Positions 11,806 through 22,554 of a stretch of DNA of 26,126 bases are shown here, piece by piece. The position numbers and the translations under genes are program-made. This DNA is from Purshia tridentata. Taxonomy: Eukaryota > Streptophyta > Magnoliopsida > Rosales > Rosaceae. The stretch is taken from positions 1 to 26,126 of the forward strand of contig QANT01003383.1 of assembly GCA_003254885.1 (NCBI GenBank), in the 5' to 3' direction. The notes beneath the pieces were generated by a model that ran no database searches, was not told the DNA's origin, and worked only from the letters and a program-made list of their open reading frames with translations. Positions within the stretch are counted from its first letter, which is position 1. Each line of letters starts with the position of its first letter.

Positions 11806-12020
11806 AAAATGGGGTGATAGAATCATTATTTGATTTGTAGGTTGTGAGTAAAAGTTGGAATATGTAGTATTTTTCTATAATAAATTTATAGTGAAATAAT
11901 TGCTTTCCTAACTTCTGTGATGGGGTTCTGTGGCTGTATCGAACAATTCATGAATCAATTATTTTGAAGAGTTGGAGGCAGGTGGAGAAACCAAGGACAA
12001 TTGCCATTCTATTGATCCAA
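11806..12020. other. Unique spacer between the two related elements
   Basis: AT-rich sequence separating the two elements. It has no gene, and no repeat of the flanking elements was seen. Confidence 0.5.
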
Positions 12021-12275
12021 GGGCATGTTTACTACACATCAATGGGAATGGCAACAATGGGAATCATTCTTATTGATGTGTTTACTTGCATTTGAGATTG
12101 ATTTTCATTCCTATTGATGTGTTTACTTGCTTTTGGGATTAATTCCCATTATCATTCCTGTGTTTACTTGCATTTGAAAATAATTTCCATTACCATTCTC
12201 ATGTTTACTAAACTTGGGAAAGGGAAAAAAATATGGTAGAGTCCACCAAAATCAGGAGTGGCATTCTTGATTTTG
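12021..12275. mobile_element. Truncated second copy of the GGGCATGTTTACT element
   Basis: It starts GGGCATGTTTACTACACATC and follows copy 1 in order and orientation. The array of TGTTTACTT units comes first, then CATGTTTACTAAAC at 12200-12213, TTGGGAAAGG, and CCACCAAAATCAGGAGTGGC. Clear similarity stops after GATTTTG near 12275. No CT-rich right array or right terminus follows, so this copy is truncated or deleted on its right side. The two copies have diverged visibly, so neither insertion is very recent. Confidence 0.7.
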
Positions 12276-12581
12276 TTTTAATTATTTCATTTTACAACTA
12301 TACCCTTATTTTATTAGCCTGGTCTTATTTAACTTCTTTGTTTAACAAAAATTATTTTGCACAATTCAAAATTTGGTGAAGCCTCTATCATTAAAGAGTG
12401 CTTCTGGGTTTATAATAAATAGATTTTACTCTCACATCAAACCACCGTGAACACTGCATGCAGGCAGAACATATTGGCATATAGAGGGGGCATATTTAAC
12501 GAAGTATACTTTTACTAAAATAAGTCCACATGTTATTATAGAAAGTAACCAACAGGAAACCCAAACTGACATGCAGCTCGC

Positions 12582-12587
12582 TTTATT
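12582..12587 (-). terminator. Polyadenylation signal of CUTA
   Basis: TTTATT on the plus strand reads AATAAA on the gene strand, about 105 bases after the CUTA stop codon, a usual distance for a plant poly(A) signal. Confidence 0.5.
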
Positions 12588-12689
12588 TTGGACGTTGCAT
12601 ATACACACACAGACACAGAGACCATCTGCTTGCCACTTCAAGAAACACTTGAATGGTTCTATGTACTTGAACCCCCTAATAATATTAGG

Positions 12690-15593
12690 TCAGTCCCTTG
12701 TGCTGTTTTTGATCCATTCTAGGTACTTGAGACTGCCCGCGTTGATAGGCAGGGCAATAACTTCTGGAACCCTGATCAAACAAAAAACGAGAAAAGAGAC
12801 GTAGTTATTTCATTTCAAGGTGGAGCTCTACTATCAGCCATCAGGGAATGCAGAAGGACAATATCAATTAAGTAGAGTGCTGCCGCTGCCACATTTTCTA
12901 TTCATTTGGCATTTTCAGATTGCAACTAAGTTTTATAATGCAATTACATCAATTATGTGAAATTTATAGTGCAGAAGCTTTGCGCTTACTCGTATGGATG
13001 GTTTGCCCTGACATGCTCTTTCAGAGCTTCGAAGAGGGATTGCCTAGTCTTGATTATAAGAAGTTCCTCGGAATCTGTCTGGACCTATCAACCAATAATA
13101 AAAAGTGAATTAAGTACAATATAATTTCCATATTTCATATTACCTGTGCAAATAAATAAATTTCAATGAAAAAATAACATGTGACTAATCTAGACTATCC
13201 CCACTTATCTATGACCATGTGGTGATCCAGACTATTATAGGGAATATGATCCTACCTCTCCTTGCCACTGATAGACAGATTCAATGCCTGCATTCACAAA
13301 GTTCACCATGAATCAGACAAAAAAATACAAAATTGATGGCAGTTGTATGTAAGAATATTAATCATGAAATTCATATATGCAATTGTCAATTCAAGATTAA
13401 AATGCAATATAACACTCATAGGAGGAGGTAATTTTTCAGTTTTAAAAGCAGCAAATCAGTTACCTCAGTAAGAACTAAGGGCCAAAACCATGTTTTAGCA
13501 GATGGTAAGAAAGATTAGATTGCAACAATTTACATTATGAACAACATTTTGGGCATCTAAAATGATCCAAACCTTTAGGGAAGTTCGTAATCGGATGATT
13601 GGTGTTGACCCTGACATTATGATCTATTCAGAAATAACAAAACACATATATATATATATATATCTAATATCGACCTGTCGAAATTGCATTCAGTACTTTC
13701 AGTTTTTTTTTTTTTTTTTTGAGGAAAGAGTTAATATCATCAGAACAAGCAAATGTGAACTTTGCAGCCCATACTCTGTGGGTTATATATGAATGACTTC
13801 AGTTGGTCAACAATAAAAGCAGTAGAAAATGCAGTGTACCAGCATAAATGAAAGAATGAAGATGAAGCACATACCTGGTACTATGTTAACACATGCTGCA
13901 AGTTTTTCTCTGACCAAGCTTTCAGCTAACTTCTTTCCTGCACAAAGATAGTATGCCATAAAGAATAATAAAGTAGTTCAAACTTCAGTCTTCAAATGGC
14001 AGAAGAAAGCTCAGTAGTTATGGAGTTTAGAAGGTATGAGCAAATAGTGCAACATCCAAGCTGGAGTACAATGCAAACAGAAGCCATTTTATGACGCAGA
14101 TGAAAAATTAGGAAGACTGAAAGAGTGACCCATATGTATTGTTCATTATTGGAGTGCCAAATACATATATCACAGCATCCGTGGAACGAGATTATATCAT
14201 TTTATCAATAAATCCAATTAATGAACCCTCTACCAGAAAGCAAAAAAGGAAGTTCAAACAGAAGAACATTCAACGGCTCTAACTTTTAAGTATTGCTGCT
14301 CGTAAGCATTATAACATGTCCAAGTTGGATTCTTGTGACCTAAATTCATACATCACAAAGTTAGCAGGATGATTTGAATGGATGCTTAACTTTCTCAGCT
14401 AGTGAGGGACTATATTACTGAATGACACTAGTTCCTTCCTGTGGCAAATATTGTCAGATTTTTCCAGAAATTGCAAATATCCATTCACTGGAAATGCCAA
14501 ACAGTTCATCTATTTGTCGAAGAATGTTCATAGACTAAATTATCATTATAGATGATGTCATCTTAAGTTTGGACATTGCACACTACATTGTCAAGTCATC
14601 TTAATTTTGGACAATACTGTAATGAAGCATTATAGATGATGTCTTGATTGTGCAGCTCACTCAATATTTTACCTGAGATATTGTCAAAAGCTCGGAATAC
14701 TCCACAAAATGGAGGAGATTAAAGAACTCTTTTTGTCTTTTTCTTAAAAAAATTAAACTGAGTGTATGGATCATGTTACTCACATTTGAGAATGGTTATG
14801 GCCAATTGGCATGCATCCACTGTATAGCAACCCTAATAGCTCGGCCACTAAGCTCGTGACTACTTGTCAATGAAGCAAAGAACTAAAGATTCTTGCTTTG
14901 CTTAAAAGATCAAAGACTTCAAAACTAAATGGCCACAAACAACTTGCACAAACTGAAACAGGAAATAAATCAAAGTATCCCCAATGAATGAAGATTTAAG
15001 AACTTCAGTAATAACAAGCCTCAGACTACCATACCGATCTTTTTGCTAAGAGTTAAGTATCAAATAATCACATCAATACATCCAGGCATCCAGCAAACGA
15101 TGATCTATCATATAAATTTTCCAAAGAGACAACAAAACAAAACAAAATAATGAAAACCCCGAGTCAAAAGAACACTAACCTACTTCTTTGTTGGGTACAG
15201 TGACATAAACAACAATACTTGGTACAGTGGTACTACTCCCTTCCATTGTTAGAGACCCCTTAGCCGCTGCTTGGCTATTAAACCTTGATCTAAAACCAAA
15301 AAAGTTCCACATACTACTTATTAAACAGTAAAATATGAAATTACAGAAAGCCCTCATGGAAATCAGAGGAAGAAGGTGAAGAAGAAGTTGCTGGTGGTGG
15401 TGTACCTCAAGAGAGGGGCAAAAGGGAGAGAGAGAGACTGAGCACAGCCCGTTTTGAAGACGGAGAAGGAGAGGGTGGGGAGGCCCAAGCTGAGAACGCA
15501 AAATGCTCCCACCAGGGGCAAACGACGTCGTAGGGTGGAGGAGGTGGAGAAGGTACGAATGGCTTTAGCTCTGAAGCAGAGTGTGGAAGCCAT
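12690..15593 (-). CDS. CUTA: CutA divalent-cation tolerance-like protein, plastid type, 189 aa, six exons
   Basis: On the minus strand exons 15593-15406, 15289-15180, 13937-13875, 13287-13256, 13084-12990 and 12771-12690 join in frame with GT-AG introns and end in TGA. An in-frame TAA two codons upstream fixes the ATG. Residues 1 to about 80 form an extension rich in Arg, Ser and Thr with a hydrophobic stretch (LPLVGAFCVLSLGLPTLSF), as in the known plant chloroplast CutA. The conserved core runs from about 86 to 188: PSIVVYVTVPNKEVGKKLAE, KLAACVNIVPGIESVYQWQG, DSEELLIIKTR, HPYEVPEVIALPI and YLEWIKNSTR. CutA proteins are very stable ferredoxin-fold trimers that bind copper in bacteria and plants; the true role in plants is unsettled. 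The core is complete, so I expect a functional protein. Intron 2 is 1.24 kb. Convergent with the 14-3-3 gene. Confidence 0.93.
13646..13720. repeat. (TA)n microsatellite and poly-T tract in CUTA intron 3
   Basis: A (TA)9 or so run at about 13646-13663 is followed within 40 bases by a run of about 20 T (near 13700-13720). Both are in the intron at 13288-13874. Confidence 0.9.
14544..14643. repeat. Short direct duplications in CUTA intron 2
   Basis: CATTATAGATGATGTC occurs at 14544-14559 and 14628-14643. GTCATCTTAAGTTTGGACA at 14557-14575 recurs with one change at 14595-14613. It is an intronic local duplication with no coding potential. Confidence 0.8.
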
Positions 15594-15860
15594 TTGTTAG
15601 AAGCAGTTGGTGGGTATCTAATATTTCTGTTGCGCGTCAGCATTACGCCTGTTTGGGATTCAATTCTTAATGCTCTCACCCTGGACAAGGACAACGTAGT
15701 TACATAAGCCAAGCAATTCTCCTTCTTCGATTGGACGTATTCGGGTTTCTATTGGGCCAAATATTGGGCCAAACATGGGCTGGTTCATAATACTATTTGG
15801 GTCGTCAGGACTTGCACTTTTTTACAGGCCCATATGTGGAAAACTTCAACAATTCTTAGG
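15594..15860 (-). promoter_or_regulatory. CUTA promoter with clustered site II elements
   Basis: TGGGCC at 15753-15758 and 15765-15770, TGGGCT at 15776-15781 and GGCCCA at 15837-15842 lie 160-250 bases upstream of the CUTA ATG. Site II (TGGGCY) clusters bind TCP factors and are common for genes of organellar and housekeeping proteins. The first three are spaced by 11-12 bases, about one helical turn. No TATA box is evident. Confidence 0.6.
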
Positions 15861-16523
15861 ATCTACTCCAATACTTCATTCAGTTCCCAATCTCATTTTT
15901 TATTACTGTGATGACTTCAAGTGGAAAGACAAAGACAAGTTCTAATTAATAAACAAAGACAGAAGAAATGTTTAAGATTACAAGTGAAAAGATGTGATGA
16001 CAAATGAAGCAAAGACATGGGTGAATAAACAAATGTGATTACAAATGGTCCTAGGAGAAGAACAAGAAAGAAATACTACTAATCCATGCGAATTGCGAGG
16101 TTTGTTTTTGTTGCTTGCGATGACATTTTCTTAAATGGTGTTTAGCATCTCCACAGTGGGAGTGCATTTGACTAATAAGATGATTAATATTAGTCTTGGA
16201 CTGAGATCCCAATTTAATAATTAATTTAATTAGTCTAATGAGGACATGACATGACTCAAAAATTGTACTTCCCTCCTTCCAAGCATATGGTCCCAAGCTA
16301 CAATTAAAACAGAGAATCCCCAAAGCATAAGTTGCATAACTCATATGATTTTACTAATATTTAATAATTCTTCAATCAGGATGTTTTTGTTTGAAGAAAA
16401 GAAATGATCTTTATCATCTTCACCAAACTTTTTTATTTATCTGGATCCATTGTAAACTTTATTAGTTATACTAATACATTAATTGGTGAACGAATTTAGA
16501 GAATCCAAAATTGTTGTACATGC

Positions 16524-16565
16524 CAAAAAAAAAAAAAAAANAAAAAAAAAAAAAAAAAAAAAAAA
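16524..16565. repeat. Poly-A tract with an unresolved base
   Basis: About 41 A residues interrupted by a single N at 16541. The N marks an assembly or sequencing ambiguity inside a homopolymer, so the true length is unknown. Confidence 0.95.
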
Positions 16566-16649
16566 CCAAATTAGAGATTATGTGGTCATCTATATTTGTG
16601 GATGTTGTCGGGAAAAAAATATATGTGAATGTTTGAGTATTGAACACAA

Positions 16650-16945
16650 AATTAATTAACAATAAAAAGAGTGGCTCATGACATTATATATTGTAATGTA
16701 AGATTTTACATTCCAAAACATAGGATGTACTCAATCTGAACATGCCCTCTTACTTGTGATATGAAATTAAATTCATTGATAATTTTGGATGAATGATGTA
16801 AGAGTATATGTGTGTAGCCTTTAAACATAATATGTGGATTGTTTGCTTTGATACTATATAAAAGTTAAGTATTCATACCAAATTTAATTAGTAATACTAA
16901 TAAGTAGAAAACGACCCATAACATTATTTATTAATTGTAATGCAT
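16650..16945. repeat. Diverged direct repeat pair
   Basis: The block AATTAATTAACAATA...GACATTATATATTGTAATG (16650-16700) recurs in diverged form at about 16882-16945 (AATTTAATTAGTAATA...AACATTATTTATTAATTGTAATG). The function is unknown; it may be a remnant of a small element. Confidence 0.5.
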
Positions 16946-17157
16946 TAACCTACAATACTATATAATATATAGATATGTATGTAAAGAAAATGTAGAATTT
17001 GAGTAATGAGAGGTGTAAGGTGAGGTCCAAGAATGTAATATATTTTGAGAAGTTTGATAAAGACAGAGCTTAAAAGCTAGAGTACTGCCAGCTCAATCTG
17101 GTAAAGAAAATAATTCGTATTTGTTTATTTTAGAATGTTGTTGTTGGTAATGTAATG

Positions 17158-17345
17158 GGAGACCAAAGTTGAAAGGCATTGCACGAGAGGCACGAAAAGG
17201 GAGGACGTGTGGACCCGATCTTCTTCCACGTGGAGTTTTTTTAATCTGGATCGATGGCCAGGGTTTGTCGTGGAGACACGGAAGACACGGCGGATGTTCG
17301 GGATTGTGTGGATGGCGGACCACGGCGTTGAAGCTGCACATGCTT
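17158..17345. promoter_or_regulatory. GC-richer island with G-box and ABRE-like motifs
   Basis: Within several kb of AT-rich spacer, this stretch is balanced to GC-rich. It contains GACGTGTGG (about 17203-17211), the palindromic G-box TCCACGTGGA at 17225-17234, and a short tandem AGACACGGAAGACACGG near 17273-17290. Both strands have short open frames here, but neither resembles a known protein. It could be a distal regulatory element for the cyclin or CUTA, or an exon of an uncharacterised transcript. I cannot choose between these. Confidence 0.35.
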
Positions 17346-20300
17346 TTGAGTTACAAACTCAATGCACACCTCTATAGCTACACCATGCCATTTCATGCTC
17401 TTCCTGTTTTTTACTTGGATTTTATTTTTCTAAGTCTTAGATTCTAATTTTCAATTTTTGATCAGTTTACTTTGGCACTTAGGTTTTGTTTGTAAACTCT
17501 TTTTAATTGATTTATTTCAGTCAATGAATGTAACTTGTGAGTTTAATTAATGAGGGGGCGAATCTCAAGGTCTAGATTGAGTTTCATTGATTTATTTCAT
17601 CCAATTAGCTGTAGCTGATGACTCTACTTCTTTATTAATGTGCATTTAAATAACAGAACGTTTGGTCATCAATGTGTACGTGATTCAAATGAACACTTTG
17701 TTTAAGTGGAAAACTAGAAATATATATATATAAATTCTGTAATGTAAAAATTACTAATAAAACTTATCCTTATAAAAAACGTTGAAGTCATTTGGCACTG
17801 TCCATCCATATAGGGCTAACAAATAATTCGAACCTGATTCATCCATGTGGTACACACAGTGTTGAGTAGAACTCATCCTTGAAAAATTGACTTATAAATA
17901 TATCACATATATATTTTAGAGGTGAATGAGGAAATATGAGATTTGTTAACAAAGAAAATGAGGAGAGTCTAAATTAAAACAAATAAAAAATTATTGATTA
18001 TAATAGCTTTAAGTTGGCCATGCATGCTTAAAGAGTTAAAGATACATCGATCAATCGATGAGGAGGTGGTGAATTTAGTCATGTGCGAAACATATGACTC
18101 AACATTGGTCTCTGAACTGTAGCAGTGAAAGCGAAAACAATAAACCAATGGATGAGTTAAAAAATTGAGTAGTGGGTCGTGTGAATGACACTCTGTAGAG
18201 CTCGGATCTCAAACAATATAAGACTCTTCAAGATTCATACCAAAAGGAAAAGTCTTAGGAGGGGCCTCACTTGTTCTGATCCATCCTCATGCTTGAAATA
18301 AAAGTGGGATGTAGTCCTTGAACTTTGCACAAAACTGACATGGACAAAGTGTTTTAATATTTGGTTTTAATAAATAAATAAATTAAAAAGAAGATAAATT
18401 GAGTGTGGAAGAGGAAAAGTTGAATTCCAAAGAGTAGAAAAGGAGCATTTCAAAGAATGCAGAAAGAAAAAGGGTTAGAAATTTGTGTCCCTAAAGTCTC
18501 TTTTGGATCTATAATATTGAATCCAAGGCACAAGCATCCAAGGTTAAAAAACATAGTTACTCTAATCAGTGGTCCAAACCCCATTTGAAAATTTGAAATT
18601 TTTTACCACTAAGTTAGTTGGTCATGGTCTTGGAAATGATAGATTCTATATGGTCAAAATGATCAAACAAATGGGATCCCATTTAAGTATAAGCATGTCA
18701 GGAAGTAATAATTTATCCAAGTACAATTAGATAGTTTGACTGCAAAGCTAAGTTACAATTTCTTAAACCAGCTTAATTTGTTCAACCCTAATCTTGCATT
18801 GGTCCGTTAGATGACTAGGTCTCATCATTTAATGACTTGTATGCATATTGTAGTTGAAAGAAAATAAAAAGAGAAAAGCTTCAATTTTCAGTTAAGTTTC
18901 AACTATGCTGCAGTAACCCTTAAGCTAAACTAAGATGAGTTTCAGAACCTAGTCGAGAAGCATCTGGATGGAGGACCTAGAAAATGAATGGACTAGCTTC
19001 TAACCCTTTAAAGTTGTATTTTCCATGATTCATGTCCCCCAAATCTTACACTAAATAAAAGACCAACAACATCATTCTCAATTCTCAAGGAAAAAGATAT
19101 AATGTACATTGACTGAGGCTTAGCTGAGCTAGCTAGTCAATGAATTCATGTAGGTAATATTAGGGTAGTGTTGTATTCATCAATTTATTCATTTATTTCA
19201 ATTTGTTGGATGTAATATACAGTATATACTAACATATACACAGAAATATCATTTAAAAAACAAATTCGATGAACAACTTTAATGAGTTTAAACCTCATAG
19301 TCATAGCATCTAAATCTGTCATCTATTTGTCATTGGAGTAGATGGTAATATTTAATCTCTGTAATTAAGTGACCTAATCTAGCAGAGTAGAAGTACTCAT
19401 TGCTGAATGTTATGGAAAATTTGTACTTATATTGACACACCCAAAAAATCTTCCAAAAGGACACGCTCCTAAAAGTGAAATAAAAAAGCAAAAGTTCATG
19501 CACTCTTTTTGGGTTTGTGTGGCCTAAAGATTAAAGACGACCCTTTTAATTCCCTCCAAAATAACTTTTGCTGCATAGGAACTAATAATACGTAATTAGG
19601 TAACGTAAGAAAATTAAAAAAATTTATGGGCATCCAACAAATAAAATTTCATCAAATTTGAACACATTGTATATTCAACTGCTTTTTAGGTTAATTCACT
19701 GTGAATATATCTGTGATGCAATGCTTCCTTGGATTTTTTCAGAAAAAAATTAATAATAAAATAAAATTAGTTTGTTTGGCAGTGGGCACTGGGACGACTA
19801 TATATTTTATTGTGATGTGACATTCTATCTTATTCGAGTGCTGGTGCCAAGGTTTGAGTTACGAACTTTGTACTTGATAATAATGACATGACATAAAAAA
19901 TTAAGCAACTTCGATGTCATGAAATACATAGAAAAACTAAGGAAAGGAAAGCCCCAGCAAGAACCATAGAAACATTGTATGAGGGACAAATAAAATATAT
20001 ATTTATTGACTGATTGAATTTTTAATTGCTAAAATTAGTAACATATTAACTCGTTGTATAGATTAGATTGAACTATTGAGTGCAATAGTTGCTAATTGGT
20101 ACTCGAAATTTGGTCTTGAAATCAAAGGAATAATATGTATTAGTATGTGAATTGTATTTATGTCGTGTCATTTTGTGCTTATATCGTGTCATATTTGTGT
20201 CAAATATTAGTCTACTTTAATTATATCTATTTAATTAATTGTGTTAAATAACTCAACTCCAACTTAATTCATTTATAATTGTGTTGTGTTCGGTTTACTC

Positions 20301-20590
20301 ATATAAACCCATATAATGAAAAGAGACTAATATCCTTATTATTTAAATTGATGTCAATCATATATTTAGAAGGATACCATGATAATCATATTTTACGTCA
20401 CTTTTCATTATTTGGCGTTTTTAGTAATTCTCTCATTAGTTATTATTTGGTATTTTCATTCGTACTCTTATTTATTACACTAATTAACTTTTTACACATG
20501 CATTGTGTGTGATAAACCTTCTAGTTATTTGATAAATTTTCTTGATATGATGATTCATGTATCAAACATTTAGGACTAGTTAATTACAAC
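17346..20590. other. Long AT-rich spacer, no gene seen
   Basis: No coding region, tRNA or familiar microRNA sequence was recognised. The stretch at about 20155-20300 (repeated CGTGTCAT/GTGTCA units, then TTAATTAATTGTGTTAAATAAC) looks like a degenerate dispersed plant repeat. An inverted W-box pair lies at 19107-19142. Confidence 0.5.
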
Positions 20591-20618
20591 TCATTAATCT
20601 ACGTATGAGGTCATTGTG

Positions 20619-20773
20619 AAATTATTTTGTATAATTGTAATATTGTTATGTTGTGTAACTAAATTATGTGTTATAATACATGTGAAAGTTATTAATACTA
20701 TATCCTATAAGTATAACTCATCATCCACTCATTTTATAACTCACAGTATTGTTAATATTATACAAAATAACTT
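20619..20773. mobile_element. Inverted-repeat, MITE-like sequence
   Basis: AAATTATTTTGTATAATTGT at 20619 onward is matched by the reverse complement of ATATTATACAAAATAACTT ending at 20773, with similarity continuing for about 35 bases in each arm. Weaker similarity extends outward on both sides. It is AT-rich with no open frame. No target duplication was identified. Confidence 0.4.
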
Positions 20774-20858
20774 TTCCAGATCATTATCTACTAATATTTT
20801 CAGTTATAAATTGAAATTAATTTATTACATTTTACTTAACAAACAGGTTGAAGATGTA

Positions 20859-20903
20859 GCAACTAGTTGTATTATTTTGGGTGATTAACTAGTTGTATTA
20901 TTG
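20859..20903. repeat. Short direct repeat AACTAGTTGTATTATT
   Basis: AACTAGTTGTATTATTTTGG (from about 20861) recurs as AACTAGTTGTATTATTGG (from about 20887). It is a 26-base tandem duplication. Confidence 0.8.
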
Positions 20904-21039
20904 GCAAATGAAAATTTTTGGTTAAAACATGTAGGCTCATGGTCAACAAATGTAAAACAAGGTAAGTAGTTGAAATACGATTTGTTTTTCCAATAAAAGA
21001 AAGCTTTTATATGATGAAAAATATTAATATTTGCTTTGC

Positions 21040-21200
21040 GTAAAAGTATGTATGAGAAAGGCCAAAGAAAGCATAAACAGCACACCCCAGAGTACACGTG
21101 TCAGCATGGGTGCAAAGGGACAGCCTGATGAGACGGATTGCTCACTAACTCTTCACTGTTCACAATTACAATTATGTCCTTGTGGTTTGAACCATATTAC
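21040..21200. promoter_or_regulatory. Balanced-composition island with a G-box upstream of the cyclin gene
   Basis: A stretch of balanced composition about 1.2 kb before the cyclin ATG contains TACACGTGTCA (CACGTG at 21095-21100), a perfect ABRE/G-box. AT-rich DNA flanks it on both sides. No protein similarity was seen. A regulatory role is inferred from motif and composition only. Confidence 0.3.
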
Positions 21201-21819
21201 TATCCCCAAAATGTCTTTTTGTTTACGTCTTCTTTGGGCATTTCCAAAATAATAAATTTTCATAATTTTTTTACTCAATATGAAAAATCCAAAATAACAA
21301 AGCCAATATTTGATATAGTGCCATGAGAAAAGTAAGCATGTTACCCAAAAAAAATATTATTATTTGATAGGTAAAATGAATTTAAGGATTAAATATTATA
21401 GACTTCTTTAAACGTTTTTAGACTATATTTAAAACGTATTATCTCTAAAATCGTCAATATAAATATATAAGGTACTAACCCAAAACTAATTCTACAATGT
21501 CACATGATTCACCATGAAAAATATCATTCATGTTGCAATTTGATTTTTTGATTAAATAGTTTTTATTCTTTTAATAATTCTTTGTCTTTAATATATTTTC
21601 TCTGGGTTCAGATTTGGATTTGATTCCATGTATATGAAACAACCAATTCACAATCAGAGTGAAGAAAAATTAAATGATCTGATTTATTTAACAAGGACAT
21701 GGACCAGAGTAGCATATGGTAGTTAAGCGAATTTATTAATATTGCCATGAAAAATATCCAATAGTAAAATACTTAAATTCCATTAAATCCTTCTGGCCAC
21801 GCACACAATGAAAGATATT

Positions 21820-22378
21820 TCACCACAAATACATCTCTCTCTCTCCCTCACTGTCACACACAAAATCTTGCAATTACCCTCTAGTCTCTAGCTGCGTAAT
21901 ACATACACACACTCTCTCTCTCTCTCTCTCTCTCTCACTTTACCCTAAAAAGAGGCACTCATTTCCTTCATAAGCCCCTCTCAAGCGGCAGTCTTTTCAG
22001 CCCAACTTTGAGAGAGAGACAGAGCGACAGAGAGACAGAGAGCGAGTCAGTGAGAGAGGCTCTGCTTCACTCCCATACACACACTATCCATTTACTGGTG
22101 TTGATTTTCTTGCAGCATATTTATTGTTCTTCCATCCTTTGATTACAGCTCTCAATCTTCTTCATCCTCAATATCTAAACACCCCCACACACACATACAA
22201 AAAAAAAAAACATACATACAAAAAAACCAAGTTTCAGTCTTTTTGTCTTTCCGTTTCGTAGTGAATAAAAATTTGTCACCCAGAGAGAGAGAGAGAGAGT
22301 GAGAGATAGTTACAGATCATAGTTTGTGTCCGTTTTGAATAGGTTGTTGTTGTTGTTATTGTTGTTGTTGTGGTTGCA
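21820..22378 (+). promoter_or_regulatory. Promoter-proximal region and long 5' UTR of the D-type cyclin
   Basis: There are CT tracts (21835-21846, 21912-21937), GA tracts (about 22010-22056, 22282-22300) and a TTG repeat (22343-22370). I found no ATG between about 22000 and the start at 22379, so the leader appears free of upstream ATG frames. An in-frame TAG at 22340-22342 confirms the start. Long purine/pyrimidine-rich leaders are common for plant D-type cyclins. The transcription start is not defined. Confidence 0.55.
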
Positions 22379-22523
22379 ATGGCACCCAGTTTCGACTGTG
22401 CGGTTTCGAGCCTGCTATGCGCAGAAGACAATATTTTCGATGATAACGATTTTGGGTCTGTGGGGATGGCGGAGGAGGAGGAGTTTGAGGTGGCTACGTG
22501 GCATCAGGATCATAGGAATCATC

Positions 22524-22554
<31 letters not shown>

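Larger units (their letters stand above)
15861..17157. other. AT-rich spacer, no gene seen
   Basis: AT-rich DNA with a small hairpin GACTAATA...TATTAGTC near 16168-16193, a long poly-A tract containing an N, and a diverged direct repeat. Open frames here are short and made of low-complexity residues; none resembles a known protein. Confidence 0.5.

Noticed and set aside
15175..15712. Extra minus-strand frames overlapping CUTA exons 1 and 2
   Set aside because: They are frame shadows or read through intron 1. The spliced frame gives the full CutA protein.
17093..17447. Overlapping open frames on both strands in the G-box island
   Set aside because: Neither has recognisable motifs or splice-supported neighbours; they arise because the island is GC-richer. 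Kept only as a regulatory or unknown island.
20155..20300. Possible retrotransposon LTR or hAT fragment with GTGTCAT units
   Set aside because: It resembles dispersed plant repeats but no termini, target duplication or coding part could be identified.
19750..20600. CRISPR-like or other regularly spaced repeats
   Set aside because: Repeats are short and irregular, and this is a plant nuclear sequence; no array is present anywhere in the window.
15600..22300. Search for tRNA genes and well-known plant microRNAs in the long spacer
   Set aside because: No T-loop GGTTCRANNCC with a fitting cloverleaf and none of the common conserved microRNA sequences I know were seen by eye.
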